From Marivita sp. (lineage in GTDB: Bacteria; Pseudomonadota; Alphaproteobacteria; Rhodobacterales; Rhodobacteraceae), in NCBI RefSeq assembly GCF_020055675.1, contig NZ_JAIPUS010000001.1, positions 310,001 to 374,000 of the forward strand: 64,000 nt of DNA. The letters run 5' to 3'. The position numbers and the translations under genes were made by a program. The notes under the pieces are model-generated. The model had not been told where the DNA came from. It was given only the letters and a program-made list of their open reading frames with translations, and made no database searches. This document shows, piece after piece, positions 24,698-33,726 of the stretch. Position 1 is the stretch's first letter. Each line of letters starts with the position of its first letter.

Positions 24698-27313
24698 TCA
24701 GAAATAGTTCAGATCCGCGTTCAGCATAAGACCCACCGCCAACAGGTCGGCCGTGGCGGTCTCCATGGCGTCACTCGTTGCAACATCATAGAGCACGTCT
24801 CCGCGCGTGTCGGTCCCGGTCTCAAGCGCTTCGACGAACGAATCGATTTGCCGTGCGTCGAACAGGTCCGTTGCATTGGCGTTCGAGACCAATGTGTCCA
24901 CGAAGGCCTGATTGCTGAGATCGTCACCGAAGCTCGCCATGAATTCGTCACTCGCCACGAAGAAATCCGCGACCTCGTCTTCTTGGATCAGGTTTTCTTC
25001 AACCACTTCCGTCCAGAACGATGCCCCGGCCACATCCGCATAGCGTCCGAACGCGGTGTAATACATCTGTCCAAGATCGATCTGCGCCTCGTCGGTGGAT
25101 GCGGTCCAGGTGGCATCGTCGAAAGAGATGGTTTCGACCCCGAAGAGCAACGAACCTCCCGCCTCGCCGAGCAGTGCAACGCCGCCGCCCGTTCCGCTTA
25201 CGCTCAGACCGTCTGCGCTGGATGCGACGGTCACGTTGCGTGCTGAAACGACGTCGGTTTCTCCGAGCACCGCGTTTGCCGAAGCGTCGATGTCGCGATC
25301 ACCAAAGATCGACTCCGCGCGGAAATCGAGGTTCTGGATACGGTCATCCAGCCGGGGTGTCGTATCGACAAGATCGACGGTCGGTGCGTTTGTCTCGATC
25401 CCGAACTCCGCCAGCAGATATTCGGCCAGCGCGTCCTGTTCACTGCCGGTTGCGGCAAAATCCGCGCCGCCATCGAAGCCCGGATTTTCGTCATCTACGA
25501 GATCGACACGATTGGTGGCGGCGGCCACTGTCTCGTCAAAGCCCTCTTCGCTGTCGACGGTGACAGGCAGACCATCGGCCCCGCCATTGGCAAGGAAATT
25601 GAGCGTCACGGTGCGGAAGGTCGCATCACCGTTGTCGACCACAGACCCATCACGCACGAGTTCTGCTATGACATCGCCGGTGTCTTCGTCCACCAGCGCC
25701 GCATTCACCAGGCGATTGCCCGGTTCAAGGTCGGCAGAGAACGAGAACCGAAGCCCCGAGAACTGGCCCCAGCCGCCGGCGCTTTCTTCGAGGCTTGTGT
25801 AATTTGCCAGCGTGGCTTCGACCGTATCCACGATCTGCTGCGTTGTCAGGCTCAATAGCGTCAGCCCATTGTTGAAAGCGAGCGTGTTGGCGATGTCGTT
25901 CGTGCTGATGCCGCCATCGGGCTTGCCGCCTTCGATGCCCTCTGTCGGCAGGCGCACCGGCCCCCCGTCACCCGCTGGCTGTTCGATGCGGCCGATATTT
26001 GCGCGAATGCCGCCGCCGTTTTTGAACGAGAACACCACGCTGTCATCGAACTGCTGAACATAATCGAGGTTGGCATCCGCCGTCAGGTTGCCGAGATTCG
26101 TTTCCTGGGTCCGCACGCCATCTGCACCACCGCCGGCGCGTTCGGCATTCAAGAACTCGGTCGCGACTGCGAAGAACGTGGACTCACCAGCGAGGATGGT
26201 TTGCTCGACCGCTTCCGTGATGGCGATGATCTCCGGGTCGGCCAGCCCTTCGGCGCCAAGCGCCGTGACACCCGCATCCGAGGTTTCATAGGCCCCCGAA
26301 ATCTCGGGGTCATAGCTGTCGGGCAGAATGACGCCGTTTTCGTCGAAGTCGATCACGAGACGACCGACGTAATTGTAGGCGGCATCGGTGTTGACCACGG
26401 CCACCGGGTTGTCATCCGCGCCGGTAAAGAAGGCGGGATAGACCCCGTCAGCGGCCTCGCCATCGAAACCCGGATCGTTTTCATCCAGCAGGACAGAGTT
26501 CGATCCACCTGCCATGATGATATCGACGCCTTCCAGCATCGTGGCAAGCTCTTGTTCACGAGACAACACCTGTTGGTGGCTCATCAGGATGACCTTGTCC
26601 AAACCCGGATTGGCCGCGAGGAGCGCGTCGACATCTTGCTGGATGATCGCTGCGAGCTCGGTAAGGTCATTCGATTCCGGGAAGACGCCAAGATCGGGGC
26701 CGGGGCTTGTCAGCCCGTCGTCAATGGTCGGAACCACCGAGCTGACGAGACCCAGAAGTTCGCCCCCTTCGGTTTGAACCACGGCTGAGCCCGTCACCTT
26801 TCCGGCGATGTCCTGCACGTTCTGACCATCAGCCGTGGCGATCGGTGCGAGGTTGGGGTCGGTGGGATAATCCAGGTTGCCTGCCAGGTAGGGGAATGCC
26901 GCTCCGTCAAAGGGCAAGAAGCCGGATGTGTCCGCGTCTTCGTCGAACGCGATGTTTCCGCTTACGAGTTGCGCGATGATCGACGTGCCGTTGTCGAATT
27001 CGTGGTTGCCGAATGAGATTGCCTGAACCCCGAGCTCGTTCTGGATCTGGACGTCGGCGGCCCCCGGCGCACCGTAGATCGAGGTCGACGCGTCGTAGAA
27101 CAAGCCGGGTATCCAGGCGTCCCCGGAGGACAACAAGAGCGTGTCCGCAAATCCGTCTTGGCCATCATCGTCGATATCCTGAGCGCGCAATGCGTTCAAA
27201 ACCGCCGAAAAATTTGGCGCGAGGTCGATCGATGTCGTGTTCGCCTCTTGATCGGAAAGATGGAAAAGCTGGAGCGTGAAAGCACCGTCAAAATTATTCA
27301 TGTCAGGGTCCAT
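24698..27313 (-). CDS. Secreted bifunctional metallophosphatase/5'-nucleotidase with DUF4214-like tail
   Basis: An 871-residue protein. Residues 10-350 are a calcineurin-type metallophosphatase: LFHLSDQEANT (D-x-E in place of the usual NDxHG), SSGDAWIPG, SFGNHEFDNG, LMSHQQ and AGGSN. Residues 375-660 match the 5'-nucleotidase C-terminal substrate domain (VATEFLNAERAGG, GNLTADANLDY, FSFKNGGGIRANI, FNNGLTLLSLT). The last 110 residues (MYYTAFGRYADVAGASFWTEVV and FFVASDEFMASFGD) resemble DUF4214 units seen at the C-terminus of type I secreted or surface proteins. There is no N-terminal signal peptide, and the chain is very acidic, both fitting type I secretion. Likely role: releasing phosphate from nucleotides outside the cell. 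No T1SS genes are adjacent. Confidence 0.85.
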   Translation of the reverse strand: MDPDMNNFDGAFTLQLFHLSDQEANTTSIDLAPNFSAVLNALRAQDIDDDGQDGFADTLLLSSGDAWIPGLFYDASTSIYGAPGAADVQIQNELGVQAISFGNHEFDNGTSIIAQLVSGNIAFDEDADTSGFLPFDGAAFPYLAGNLDYPTDPNLAPIATADGQNVQDIAGKVTGSAVVQTEGGELLGLVSSVVPTIDDGLTSPGPDLGVFPESNDLTELAAIIQQDVDALLAANPGLDKVILMSHQQVLSREQELATMLEGVDIIMAGGSNSVLLDENDPGFDGEAADGVYPAFFTGADDNPVAVVNTDAAYNYVGRLVIDFDENGVILPDSYDPEISGAYETSDAGVTALGAEGLADPEIIAITEAVEQTILAGESTFFAVATEFLNAERAGGGADGVRTQETNLGNLTADANLDYVQQFDDSVVFSFKNGGGIRANIGRIEQPAGDGGPVRLPTEGIEGGKPDGGISTNDIANTLAFNNGLTLLSLTTQQIVDTVEATLANYTSLEESAGGWGQFSGLRFSFSADLEPGNRLVNAALVDEDTGDVIAELVRDGSVVDNGDATFRTVTLNFLANGGADGLPVTVDSEEGFDETVAAATNRVDLVDDENPGFDGGADFAATGSEQDALAEYLLAEFGIETNAPTVDLVDTTPRLDDRIQNLDFRAESIFGDRDIDASANAVLGETDVVSARNVTVASSADGLSVSGTGGGVALLGEAGGSLLFGVETISFDDATWTASTDEAQIDLGQMYYTAFGRYADVAGASFWTEVVEENLIQEDEVADFFVASDEFMASFGDDLSNQAFVDTLVSNANATDLFDARQIDSFVEALETGTDTRGDVLYDVATSDAMETATADLLAVGLMLNADLNYF

Positions 27314-27695
27314 TGCTTGTCTGGTTTTGCCGTCTTCGCAGGTGACTCATGCCGCGCGCGATACTGTGCGAGGCAGAGTAACGATGCGCGACGCACGTAC
27401 GCCTGAGTGGGTCTGGTGATCACCTGCTTATCCGCAGGTGTGTGAAGTGTTCTCAACGGTTTTGTAATAATCGCATGTCGCGTCCGATCGCTCGGGAAAC
27501 AGGCAAGCCGTCGCGGACCGGGTCCGGGACTGTCGTGCGACACGGGTGCCATTTGACGGCCACTGACACAACTATACCAACGGCGTGACAGGGCAGCTTT
27601 TGAGGCCTAGCCTTCGTGAGACATGCAATGTTCAGAATTGAGCGCAAAATTGATATGCATAAGGTGATGTTTGGACAGGATATGATGGTGCGGCA
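27314..27695. other. Divergent promoter region with a small hairpin
   Basis: About 380 bp between the nucleotidase (minus) and MlaE-type permease (plus). CACCTGC at 27421-27427 and GCAGGTG at 27434-27440 form a perfect 7-bp hairpin with loop TTATCC, about 110 bp upstream of the nucleotidase. AT-rich sequence at 27630-27680 probably holds the permease promoter. No convincing Pho box is seen. Confidence 0.45.
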
Positions 27696-28829
27696 ATGGT
27701 GACCGGGGATGCTGCCGGCACCGTGGACGTCGTATCGGAAGGTGATTCCAATCTTGTCGCCTTGTCCGGAGAGGTGACGATCCGAACGGTTACGGCTTTG
27801 AGCGAGAAGATTGCGCGGATCACGGCCGAGTGTCCCGTTGAGGTGGACCTTGGCGACGTTAGCCGTCTGGATACCGCTGGCGCTTGGATGCTGACGACCT
27901 TTCGAAACCGGATCGAGGCGGACGGGGCGACCTTTGCGATCATCAACGCAAGTTCCGAGGCGGACAGTCTTTTGGAAAGCGTGGCGGAGTCCATGCCGGA
28001 GGTCGAGGAAGCCGCACAAAACCCCACCACGCTTGTCTCGATCCTTGAGACAGTCGGACAGGGCACATCCAATGGCACGCGTTTTCTGCTGGCGCTGACC
28101 GGTTATCTTGGGATGTTCCTGTCCCGGCTGTTCCGGACATTGCTGCACCCGAAGGAGTTTCGGTTCACGTCACTTGTTCATCACTGTCAGGAAGTTGGAT
28201 TGAAGGCTGTGCCGATCGTCGCGTTGATGGCGTTTCTGATCGGTGTTGTCCTTGCGTTCCAGGGGTCAACCCAGTTGCGGCAATTCGGGGCGGAAGTCTT
28301 TGTGGTGGATCTGATTGCGATCTCGATCCTTCGCGAATTGGGGATATTGCTGACCTCCATTATCGTCGCGGGCCGGACGGCCTCGGCATTTACGGCTTCC
28401 ATCGGATCCATGAAGATGCGCGAGGAGATCGACGCGATGCGCACATTGGGCCTTGATCCTGCAATCGTATTGTTCGTGCCGCGCATCCTTGCCTTGTTGC
28501 TGATGCTGCCGATCCTGGGCTTGATTGCCAATCTTTCGGGCCTTTTCGGCGGTGCCTTGATGGCGTGGATCGATCTGGATATTTCACCCCAGATGTTTCG
28601 CACCCGGCTTATCGAGGGGACTGATATCGATCATGTTATTGTCGGATTGGTAAAGGCGCCTGTCTTTGCGCTGATCATCGGGGTGGTTGGCTGTCATGCG
28701 GGCATGCAAGTCGAAAGCAATGCAGAGTCGCTGGGACGGATGACATCGAACGCGGTCGTTACCGCGATTTTCGCAGTCATCGTGGCCGACGCCATCTTTT
28801 CCGTCTTTTTCGCGAGCCTTGGCATATGA
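27696..28829 (+). CDS. MlaE-family ABC permease with N-terminal STAS domain
   Basis: A 377-residue protein joining two domains. Residues 10-110 form a STAS domain (VALSGEVTIRTVTALSEKI, VEVDLGDVSRLDTAGAWML), which elsewhere is the separate protein MlaB. Residues 145-377 are the MlaE permease: helices with KAVPIVALMAFLIGVVLAFQ, the coupling region GRTASAFTASIGSMKMREEIDAMRTLGLDP, and three more helices. MlaE permeases move phospholipids between inner and outer membranes with an MCE protein. The ATG at 27696 is weakly preceded by a ribosome site. It overlaps the ATPase gene by 4 nt. Confidence 0.93.
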   Translation: MVTGDAAGTVDVVSEGDSNLVALSGEVTIRTVTALSEKIARITAECPVEVDLGDVSRLDTAGAWMLTTFRNRIEADGATFAIINASSEADSLLESVAESMPEVEEAAQNPTTLVSILETVGQGTSNGTRFLLALTGYLGMFLSRLFRTLLHPKEFRFTSLVHHCQEVGLKAVPIVALMAFLIGVVLAFQGSTQLRQFGAEVFVVDLIAISILRELGILLTSIIVAGRTASAFTASIGSMKMREEIDAMRTLGLDPAIVLFVPRILALLLMLPILGLIANLSGLFGGALMAWIDLDISPQMFRTRLIEGTDIDHVIVGLVKAPVFALIIGVVGCHAGMQVESNAESLGRMTSNAVVTAIFAVIVADAIFSVFFASLGI

Positions 28830-29605
28830 CCTCGAAGGAAACAGTAATTTCCGTGCGCGGACTGGAAAACCGGTTTGGAAGTCATGTCGTCCATGAAAAT
28901 CTCGATCTTGATGTCTTTCGTGGCGAGATCCTGGGTGTTGTTGGCGGATCGGGTACTGGAAAATCGGTCCTTCTGCGCAGCATTACCGGGCTGCAACGGT
29001 CCACGGCCGGACATATCGATGTGCTCGGGACCGAGGTGCAGGAGGCGGATGAAGACGCGCGTGCAGCGCTCGAGGCCCGCTGGGGCGTCATGTTTCAGGA
29101 TGGCGCGCTCTTTTCGTCTTTGACCGTGCGCGAAAATGTCGAAGTGCCAATGCGCGCGATCACAGGGCTGGACCCGGAAATCAGGCGCGCGTTGGCAGAT
29201 TTGAAAATCTCCATGGTCGGCTTGCCCTATCTGGCCGGCGGCAAATACCCTTCCGAGCTGTCGGGAGGCATGCGCAAACGCGCCGGGCTTGCGCGGGCCC
29301 TCTCGCTCGATCCGGAGATCGTGTTTCTGGACGAACCGACCGCAGGCCTTGATCCAATTGGTGCCTCCGCCTTTGACTCGCTCATCCGTGGCCTGAGCCG
29401 GTCACTAGGACTGACGGTCTTTCTGGTGACGCATGATCTTGATACGCTGCACGCGGTTTGTGATCGTATTGCCGTGTTGGCGGAAAAACGCGTCCTGGTT
29501 ACCGGTACCATGCAAGAGATGTTGCAGGTCGAACACCCATGGGTGCATGAATATTTCCATGGGCCAAGGGCTCGGGCGGCGCTTGACGCGGCGCAGAACG
29601 CGTAG
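28826..29605 (+). CDS. MlaF-type ABC ATP-binding protein
   Basis: A 259-residue ATPase: Walker A GGSGTGKSVLL near 44, Q-loop MFQDGALFSSLTV near 89, signature LSGGMRKRAGLARAL near 147, Walker B IVFLDEPTAGLDPIG near 167, switch His in VTHDLD near 203. The MFQDGALF and GGMRKR forms are typical of lipid-transport ATPases MlaF/Mkl. It powers the MlaE-type permease encoded just upstream (ATGA overlap). The C-terminal HPWVHEYFHGPRARAAL is a family tail that contacts MlaB/STAS domains. Confidence 0.95.
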   Translation: MTSKETVISVRGLENRFGSHVVHENLDLDVFRGEILGVVGGSGTGKSVLLRSITGLQRSTAGHIDVLGTEVQEADEDARAALEARWGVMFQDGALFSSLTVRENVEVPMRAITGLDPEIRRALADLKISMVGLPYLAGGKYPSELSGGMRKRAGLARALSLDPEIVFLDEPTAGLDPIGASAFDSLIRGLSRSLGLTVFLVTHDLDTLHAVCDRIAVLAEKRVLVTGTMQEMLQVEHPWVHEYFHGPRARAALDAAQNA

Positions 29606-29618
29606 AAAGGGATCTCGT

Positions 29619-31358
29619 TTGGAGACCAAGGCCAATTATGTCCTGATCGGCGCATTCACCCTGCTTGGTTTCTTCGGGATCATGGGCTTTCTGCTCTGGT
29701 TTGCCAGTTTCGAATTGGACCGACAATTCGACTATTATGATATCAACTTCTCATCCGTCTCGGGCCTTGGAAATGCGTCTGACGTGCGGTTCAGCGGCCT
29801 TCCCGTCGGGCAGGTCGTTGACGTAAAGCTGGCTCCGGAACGCGATGGCTCCATTGAAGTGCGCGTTGAAGTGGCCGCAGATACGCCGGTGCGGACTGAC
29901 AGTATCGCAACCATCGAGGCGCAGGGAGTCACCGGCGTCTCCTTTGTCAGCATTGGTCCCGGCACCCCTGACGCGCCGCTCCTGACCCAACCGGAGGATG
30001 GCACTGTCCCCGAGATCGAGGCCGGTCGCTCGACACTTCAATCGCTGTCAGAGGATGCGCCCAGATTGCTGGAAGAGATGTTGCAGGTGGTGCAAGACGT
30101 CAGCGGCCTTCTGAGCGGGGAAAACCAGGGCCGCCTCGAACGCATACTGGTGAATATCGAGGGCGCGTCGGCGGATTTTTCCCAGACTCTTGAAGATTTT
30201 TCAGCCGTCGCCACAACGATCAGCGATTTCGCCACGCAGATCGAGAGGTTCAATACCACTCTTGATACGCTGTCCACAGACCTGACCGGTGTCCTGGAAA
30301 ATGCCGACAGTACCGTCACATCCATCGGCGCGTTGTCCGAAGAGGCCAGGTCTGTTTTGTCCGACGGGACAGAGACCCTCGACAGCGCACAAGAGATGAT
30401 CACGGTCTCCCAGCGCTATGTGTCCACCGATCTGATGGCGATGACACAGGACCTGCGCGACACCTTGGCGGATATCCGCAGCGAGATCGACGGCCTTGGC
30501 GGTCGCGCACACCAGGTGTTGGAGACATTCGACACGACCGGGTCAACCGCGACGGCGCGGCTGGACGAATCCAAAGCCACTTTGGCTGCCGTTGACGATC
30601 TTGTTGCGCGGCTCGATGCCTCCGCCGGCGCTGTTACCGCGGCGGCGGACCAGTTGACTGAAATGATCGAAACGCAAGGTGCGCCGCTGTTGTCAGAGAC
30701 ACGGGACATGGTTGCTCAGGCCAACGGCGCGATCGCCTCCATCGCGGATGTGGCAAACACCGATCTGCCCGCCATTGTCACGGATATCCGCGAGGCGACA
30801 GAGGCTTCCTCGGCTGTCATTTCGGAGGTCGGAGCGAGCCTGAAAAGCGCAAGCGGGAATGTTGACGCCATCTTGAACAGCGGCCAATCCACGCTCGAAG
30901 AAGCCAACCGCGCCTTTGCCAACGCCAATGATACGCTTGGCGCGATCAACTCTGCCCTTGAGACAGGAGACCGCGCGCTGGCCGCCGCCGAAGGCACCTT
31001 TACCGGCGCGGAGAAAGTGATCAACGAAGATTTGGCTGGTATCATCTCTGGCCTGGAGACAACGCTGGCCTCTCTGAATGGTGCCATTGCTGAAGTATCA
31101 GGAGACCTGCCGGAGGTGACCGCGGATTTGCGGGCCGCGAGCCAGTCCGCAGCAAACGCGTTCGCTGAGATTCGCAGGCTGGCGGACACCTCCGCGCCTG
31201 CAATTTCCGATTTCACATCCTCTGCACTCCCGCTTTACGCGCGCCTGGCGAGTGAAACGCGGACCTTGATCTCGAACCTCAACCGTCTCACAAACCAGAT
31301 CCAGCGGGACCCGACACGTTTCCTGCTCGATCAAGAAACACCGGAATTCAGGAGATGA
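29619..31358 (+). CDS. MlaD-family MCE protein with long helical C-terminus
   Basis: A 579-residue protein. The start is taken as TTG at 29619 (ETKANYVLIGAFTLLGF), because the family N-terminus begins there and AGAAAGGGA precedes it; no ATG fits. One membrane anchor (about 8-28) is followed by the MCE domain (DINFSSVSGLGNASDVRFSG and VEVAADTPVRTDSIATIEAQGVTG, about 38-118). The remaining 440 residues are helical, with heptad-like Ala/Leu/Thr/Asp patterns and no domain I know. MCE proteins form hexameric rings; long helical tails can make a tube crossing the periplasm, as in PqiB or mycobacterial Mce proteins. It is the substrate-carrying part of this lipid transporter. Confidence 0.88.
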   Translation: METKANYVLIGAFTLLGFFGIMGFLLWFASFELDRQFDYYDINFSSVSGLGNASDVRFSGLPVGQVVDVKLAPERDGSIEVRVEVAADTPVRTDSIATIEAQGVTGVSFVSIGPGTPDAPLLTQPEDGTVPEIEAGRSTLQSLSEDAPRLLEEMLQVVQDVSGLLSGENQGRLERILVNIEGASADFSQTLEDFSAVATTISDFATQIERFNTTLDTLSTDLTGVLENADSTVTSIGALSEEARSVLSDGTETLDSAQEMITVSQRYVSTDLMAMTQDLRDTLADIRSEIDGLGGRAHQVLETFDTTGSTATARLDESKATLAAVDDLVARLDASAGAVTAAADQLTEMIETQGAPLLSETRDMVAQANGAIASIADVANTDLPAIVTDIREATEASSAVISEVGASLKSASGNVDAILNSGQSTLEEANRAFANANDTLGAINSALETGDRALAAAEGTFTGAEKVINEDLAGIISGLETTLASLNGAIAEVSGDLPEVTADLRAASQSAANAFAEIRRLADTSAPAISDFTSSALPLYARLASETRTLISNLNRLTNQIQRDPTRFLLDQETPEFRR

Positions 31359-31362
31359 ATCT

Positions 31363-32001
31363 GTGAAACATGGTCCCATACTGACCCGGTTGCTTTCTGC
31401 CGTCGTCGTCCTTCTGACTGTCTCGGGATGTGCGACGCTGTCGGCGCTGAGTGATGCGTCAACACCGTTGGAGGTCTATGAACTGCGCAGTCCCGCCGAC
31501 ATCACGCCGCGTTCGGGACAACCCTTGCCGGTTGATGTGATCATCGAATTGCCAACGACATCGGGGTCGCTCGAAACGGAGCGGATCATGATCCGCCCCA
31601 GCCCGCTTCAGGCGCAGTATTTGCCTGATGTCCGGTGGAGCGATCCGACGCCACTGATGGTTCAGAACCTGATGCTGCGCGCGCTCGAGCGAACGCAGGC
31701 TTTGCGCTACACGGGGCGGGTCCCACTGGGGTCTAGCGGGGACTACGCCGTTGTCACCGAATTGCTGGATTTCGAGGCCGAACTTCAGGAAGGCGGCGAA
31801 ACCGCCATGATCCGGCAACAGTTCATCGCAAGGCTGGTCCGGGAGGGCGATGCCCGCATCATGGCAAGCAGAACCTTCACGGCAAGCGCTGCATCAACCT
31901 CTTTGGACGCGCCAGACCTTCTGATTGCTTTCGACGCCGCATCGCAGCGTCTTTTTGCAGAGTTTGCAACTTGGGTCGTGGGGGAATTGGCCGGTCGCTA
32001 G
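31363..32001 (+). CDS. ABC-type transport auxiliary lipoprotein (PqiC-like)
   Basis: A 212-residue lipoprotein. Signal sequence and lipobox (VVLLTVSGC, lipidated Cys23) are followed by the ABC_trans_aux domain: LEVYELRSPAD, MIRPSPLQAQYLPDVRWSDPTPLMVQNLMLRALE, YAVVTELLDFEAE, and a C-terminal helix FDAASQRLFAEFATWV. Start is GTG at 31363 with AGGAG nine bases before. Family members (PqiC, YmbA) are outer-membrane lipoproteins that dock MCE tubes. Being last in this operon completes a permease-ATPase-MCE-lipoprotein set. Confidence 0.9.
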   Translation: MKHGPILTRLLSAVVVLLTVSGCATLSALSDASTPLEVYELRSPADITPRSGQPLPVDVIIELPTTSGSLETERIMIRPSPLQAQYLPDVRWSDPTPLMVQNLMLRALERTQALRYTGRVPLGSSGDYAVVTELLDFEAELQEGGETAMIRQQFIARLVREGDARIMASRTFTASAASTSLDAPDLLIAFDAASQRLFAEFATWVVGELAGR

Positions 32002-32035
32002 GAGCCACGCCGGGCGATCACGCAGGATTTCCTGC

Positions 32036-32310
32036 CTAGGCCGTGGCCACTTTGTGACCCAGCCCCGTGAGCTTCGCCGTCAGGGGCTGCAGGAGCATGG
32101 CGTCTTTTCGACGACCAGAATGGTTTCTTGCCCCCGCACACCTGATGATGTCCACTTTGTCACCCTGCGCGACATTGTCGCCAAAATCCCTCGGGAAAGA
32201 TCGCTTGATTGTCGTGCCTTCATTCAATTCCGCGAATATCCGGATGGGGCTATCCGATTGCCTGATGACGCCGACCGGAATCCCCGGGTCCAGGCCCTTC
32301 TGCGGTGAAA
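32036..32310 (-). pseudogene. Decayed hybrid histidine kinase (end of ATPase domain and start of receiver)
   Basis: On the minus strand, one frame reads GVIRQSDSPIRIFAELNEGTTIKRSFPRD, matching the end of PAS/HATPase kinases (FVRQSGG-IRIYSE-GEGTTVKLYLPR). About 20 codons later a neighbouring frame gives ILVVEK, the start of a receiver domain, and after a frameshift the first frame resumes with DAMLLQPLTAKLTGLGHKVATA, then a stop. So a kinase-receiver junction remains, broken by a frameshift and cut at both ends. No intact part of the gene is nearby. It fills most of the 424 bp between the lipoprotein and Hint genes. Confidence 0.65.
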
Positions 32311-32425
32311 CCGGGGTGGTTCACCGACCTTGAACGCGCCCCGGTCACGTCGTGCACAGCAGCAGGCAGCGTCGCATGCTCGCACTTAAAGGAAGCGTTA
32401 AGCCCGCGCGGATTGACCTGGCACC

Positions 32426-33478
32426 GTGGCGACAATTTTCGATCTCATCGAAGTCACTGACATCAGTGCACATACGACCTACTCTCAGGCGAACGGGAAC
32501 CTGTTGGGTGTCGTTGAGAGCGCCGTTTCTTCGGAATTTGATGACGGGGAATTCGACGGGGGGGATCTCTTCACGCTTGAGGGTCAGACCTACCGCATAG
32601 ACCAGATCCAGGAGCCTGACAGCAGCGGGCAGTTTACCACGGCTGATGGAACCGACATCAGCTTCAACCCACAAAGTGAATCCGATCTCGATGTGATCTT
32701 CCTGACTGTTTCGAACGGCGTCGAAACGCGTCACTTCATCATTCCCAAAGACAGCTATGGGCCCCTGGATCTCGAGGAAATCCGAACCGGAGAGATAAAG
32801 GATGTTGCCGGAAACGACGCGGCGCTGGTGTCCACCCAGGACAACGATGTGAAGGTGGTTTGTTTCTGCGCCGGAACGATGATCAGGCGCGCCGACGGGT
32901 CCGATATTGCGGTCGAAAACCTCAAAGTCGGTGAATGTGTTGAAACGCTCGACAATGGCGCACAGGCTGTGCGCTGGGTGGGGCAAAAATCGCTATCGTT
33001 ACCTGCACTTCTCCGACATCCGAATTTGCGGCCGATCCGGATACCTTCCGGCTCCCTTGGCCCGGGCCTTCCGAAGGCTGATCTTTTCGTGTCGCCACAA
33101 CATCGGATCCTCGTTCGCTCGCGGATTGCGCGCCGCATGTTCGGAGTGGAGGACGTGTTGGTCGCGGCAAAGAAACTGGTTGGCGTAAACGGGATCGCAA
33201 TTGCCAACCCGGCTTGGCAGACGACTTACCTGCATGTTCTTTTGGACCACCACAACATATTGGTTGCCAATGGGGCCCCGTGTGAAAGCTTGTTTCTTGG
33301 GCCTCAGGCCCGTCAATCCCTCGGGTCCAAAGCCATCGAAGAGATTTCATTGATCTTCAACGGCGTACCGGGGGTTTCCCCGCCTCGGGATACGGCGCAT
33401 CTTCTTCCAGGCGGTCGCCGTGTTCGGCGTCTGGCCAAACGCCATCAGCAAAATGGCAAGTGGCTTTTTCAAATGTAG
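32426..33478 (+). CDS. Hint-domain protein
   Basis: A 350-residue protein starting at GTG 32426 (MATIFDLIEV). The first 140 residues are acidic and beta-rich without a known domain. Around residue 150, VVCFCAGTMIRRADGSDIAVENLKVGECVETLDNG is the start of a Hint (hedgehog/intein-type, Hint_2) domain, with the candidate nucleophile Cys in CFCAGT; LFVSPQHRILV near 226 is the conserved His block. The domain continues to about 320 with LHVLLDHHNILVANGAPCESL. Hint_2 proteins are abundant in Rhodobacteraceae and often type I secreted or self-cleaving; the substrate is unknown. No signal peptide is seen. Confidence 0.85.
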   Translation: MATIFDLIEVTDISAHTTYSQANGNLLGVVESAVSSEFDDGEFDGGDLFTLEGQTYRIDQIQEPDSSGQFTTADGTDISFNPQSESDLDVIFLTVSNGVETRHFIIPKDSYGPLDLEEIRTGEIKDVAGNDAALVSTQDNDVKVVCFCAGTMIRRADGSDIAVENLKVGECVETLDNGAQAVRWVGQKSLSLPALLRHPNLRPIRIPSGSLGPGLPKADLFVSPQHRILVRSRIARRMFGVEDVLVAAKKLVGVNGIAIANPAWQTTYLHVLLDHHNILVANGAPCESLFLGPQARQSLGSKAIEEISLIFNGVPGVSPPRDTAHLLPGGRRVRRLAKRHQQNGKWLFQM

Positions 33479-33726
33479 AGTACCGAGACACGGAACTTTT
33501 GTGAAAAAAGGCGATAACGGGGACCGCCGCCGCGTCTGGTTGGTATTAACAGCGGACGATCGATCCCGAAGCAGCACCCAACACTTTGGTGTTGGAAAAC
33601 TGCGCAGACCGGTGCGGTGTCGAACTTCAGCCCCGCCGCGAACGGGGCCACCGGTACGTCGGACATTTGCCTTACGGGGTCGAGCGAGCCGGTCTTTCGA
33701 TTGACCTTGGTCCGCCTGAATACGCG

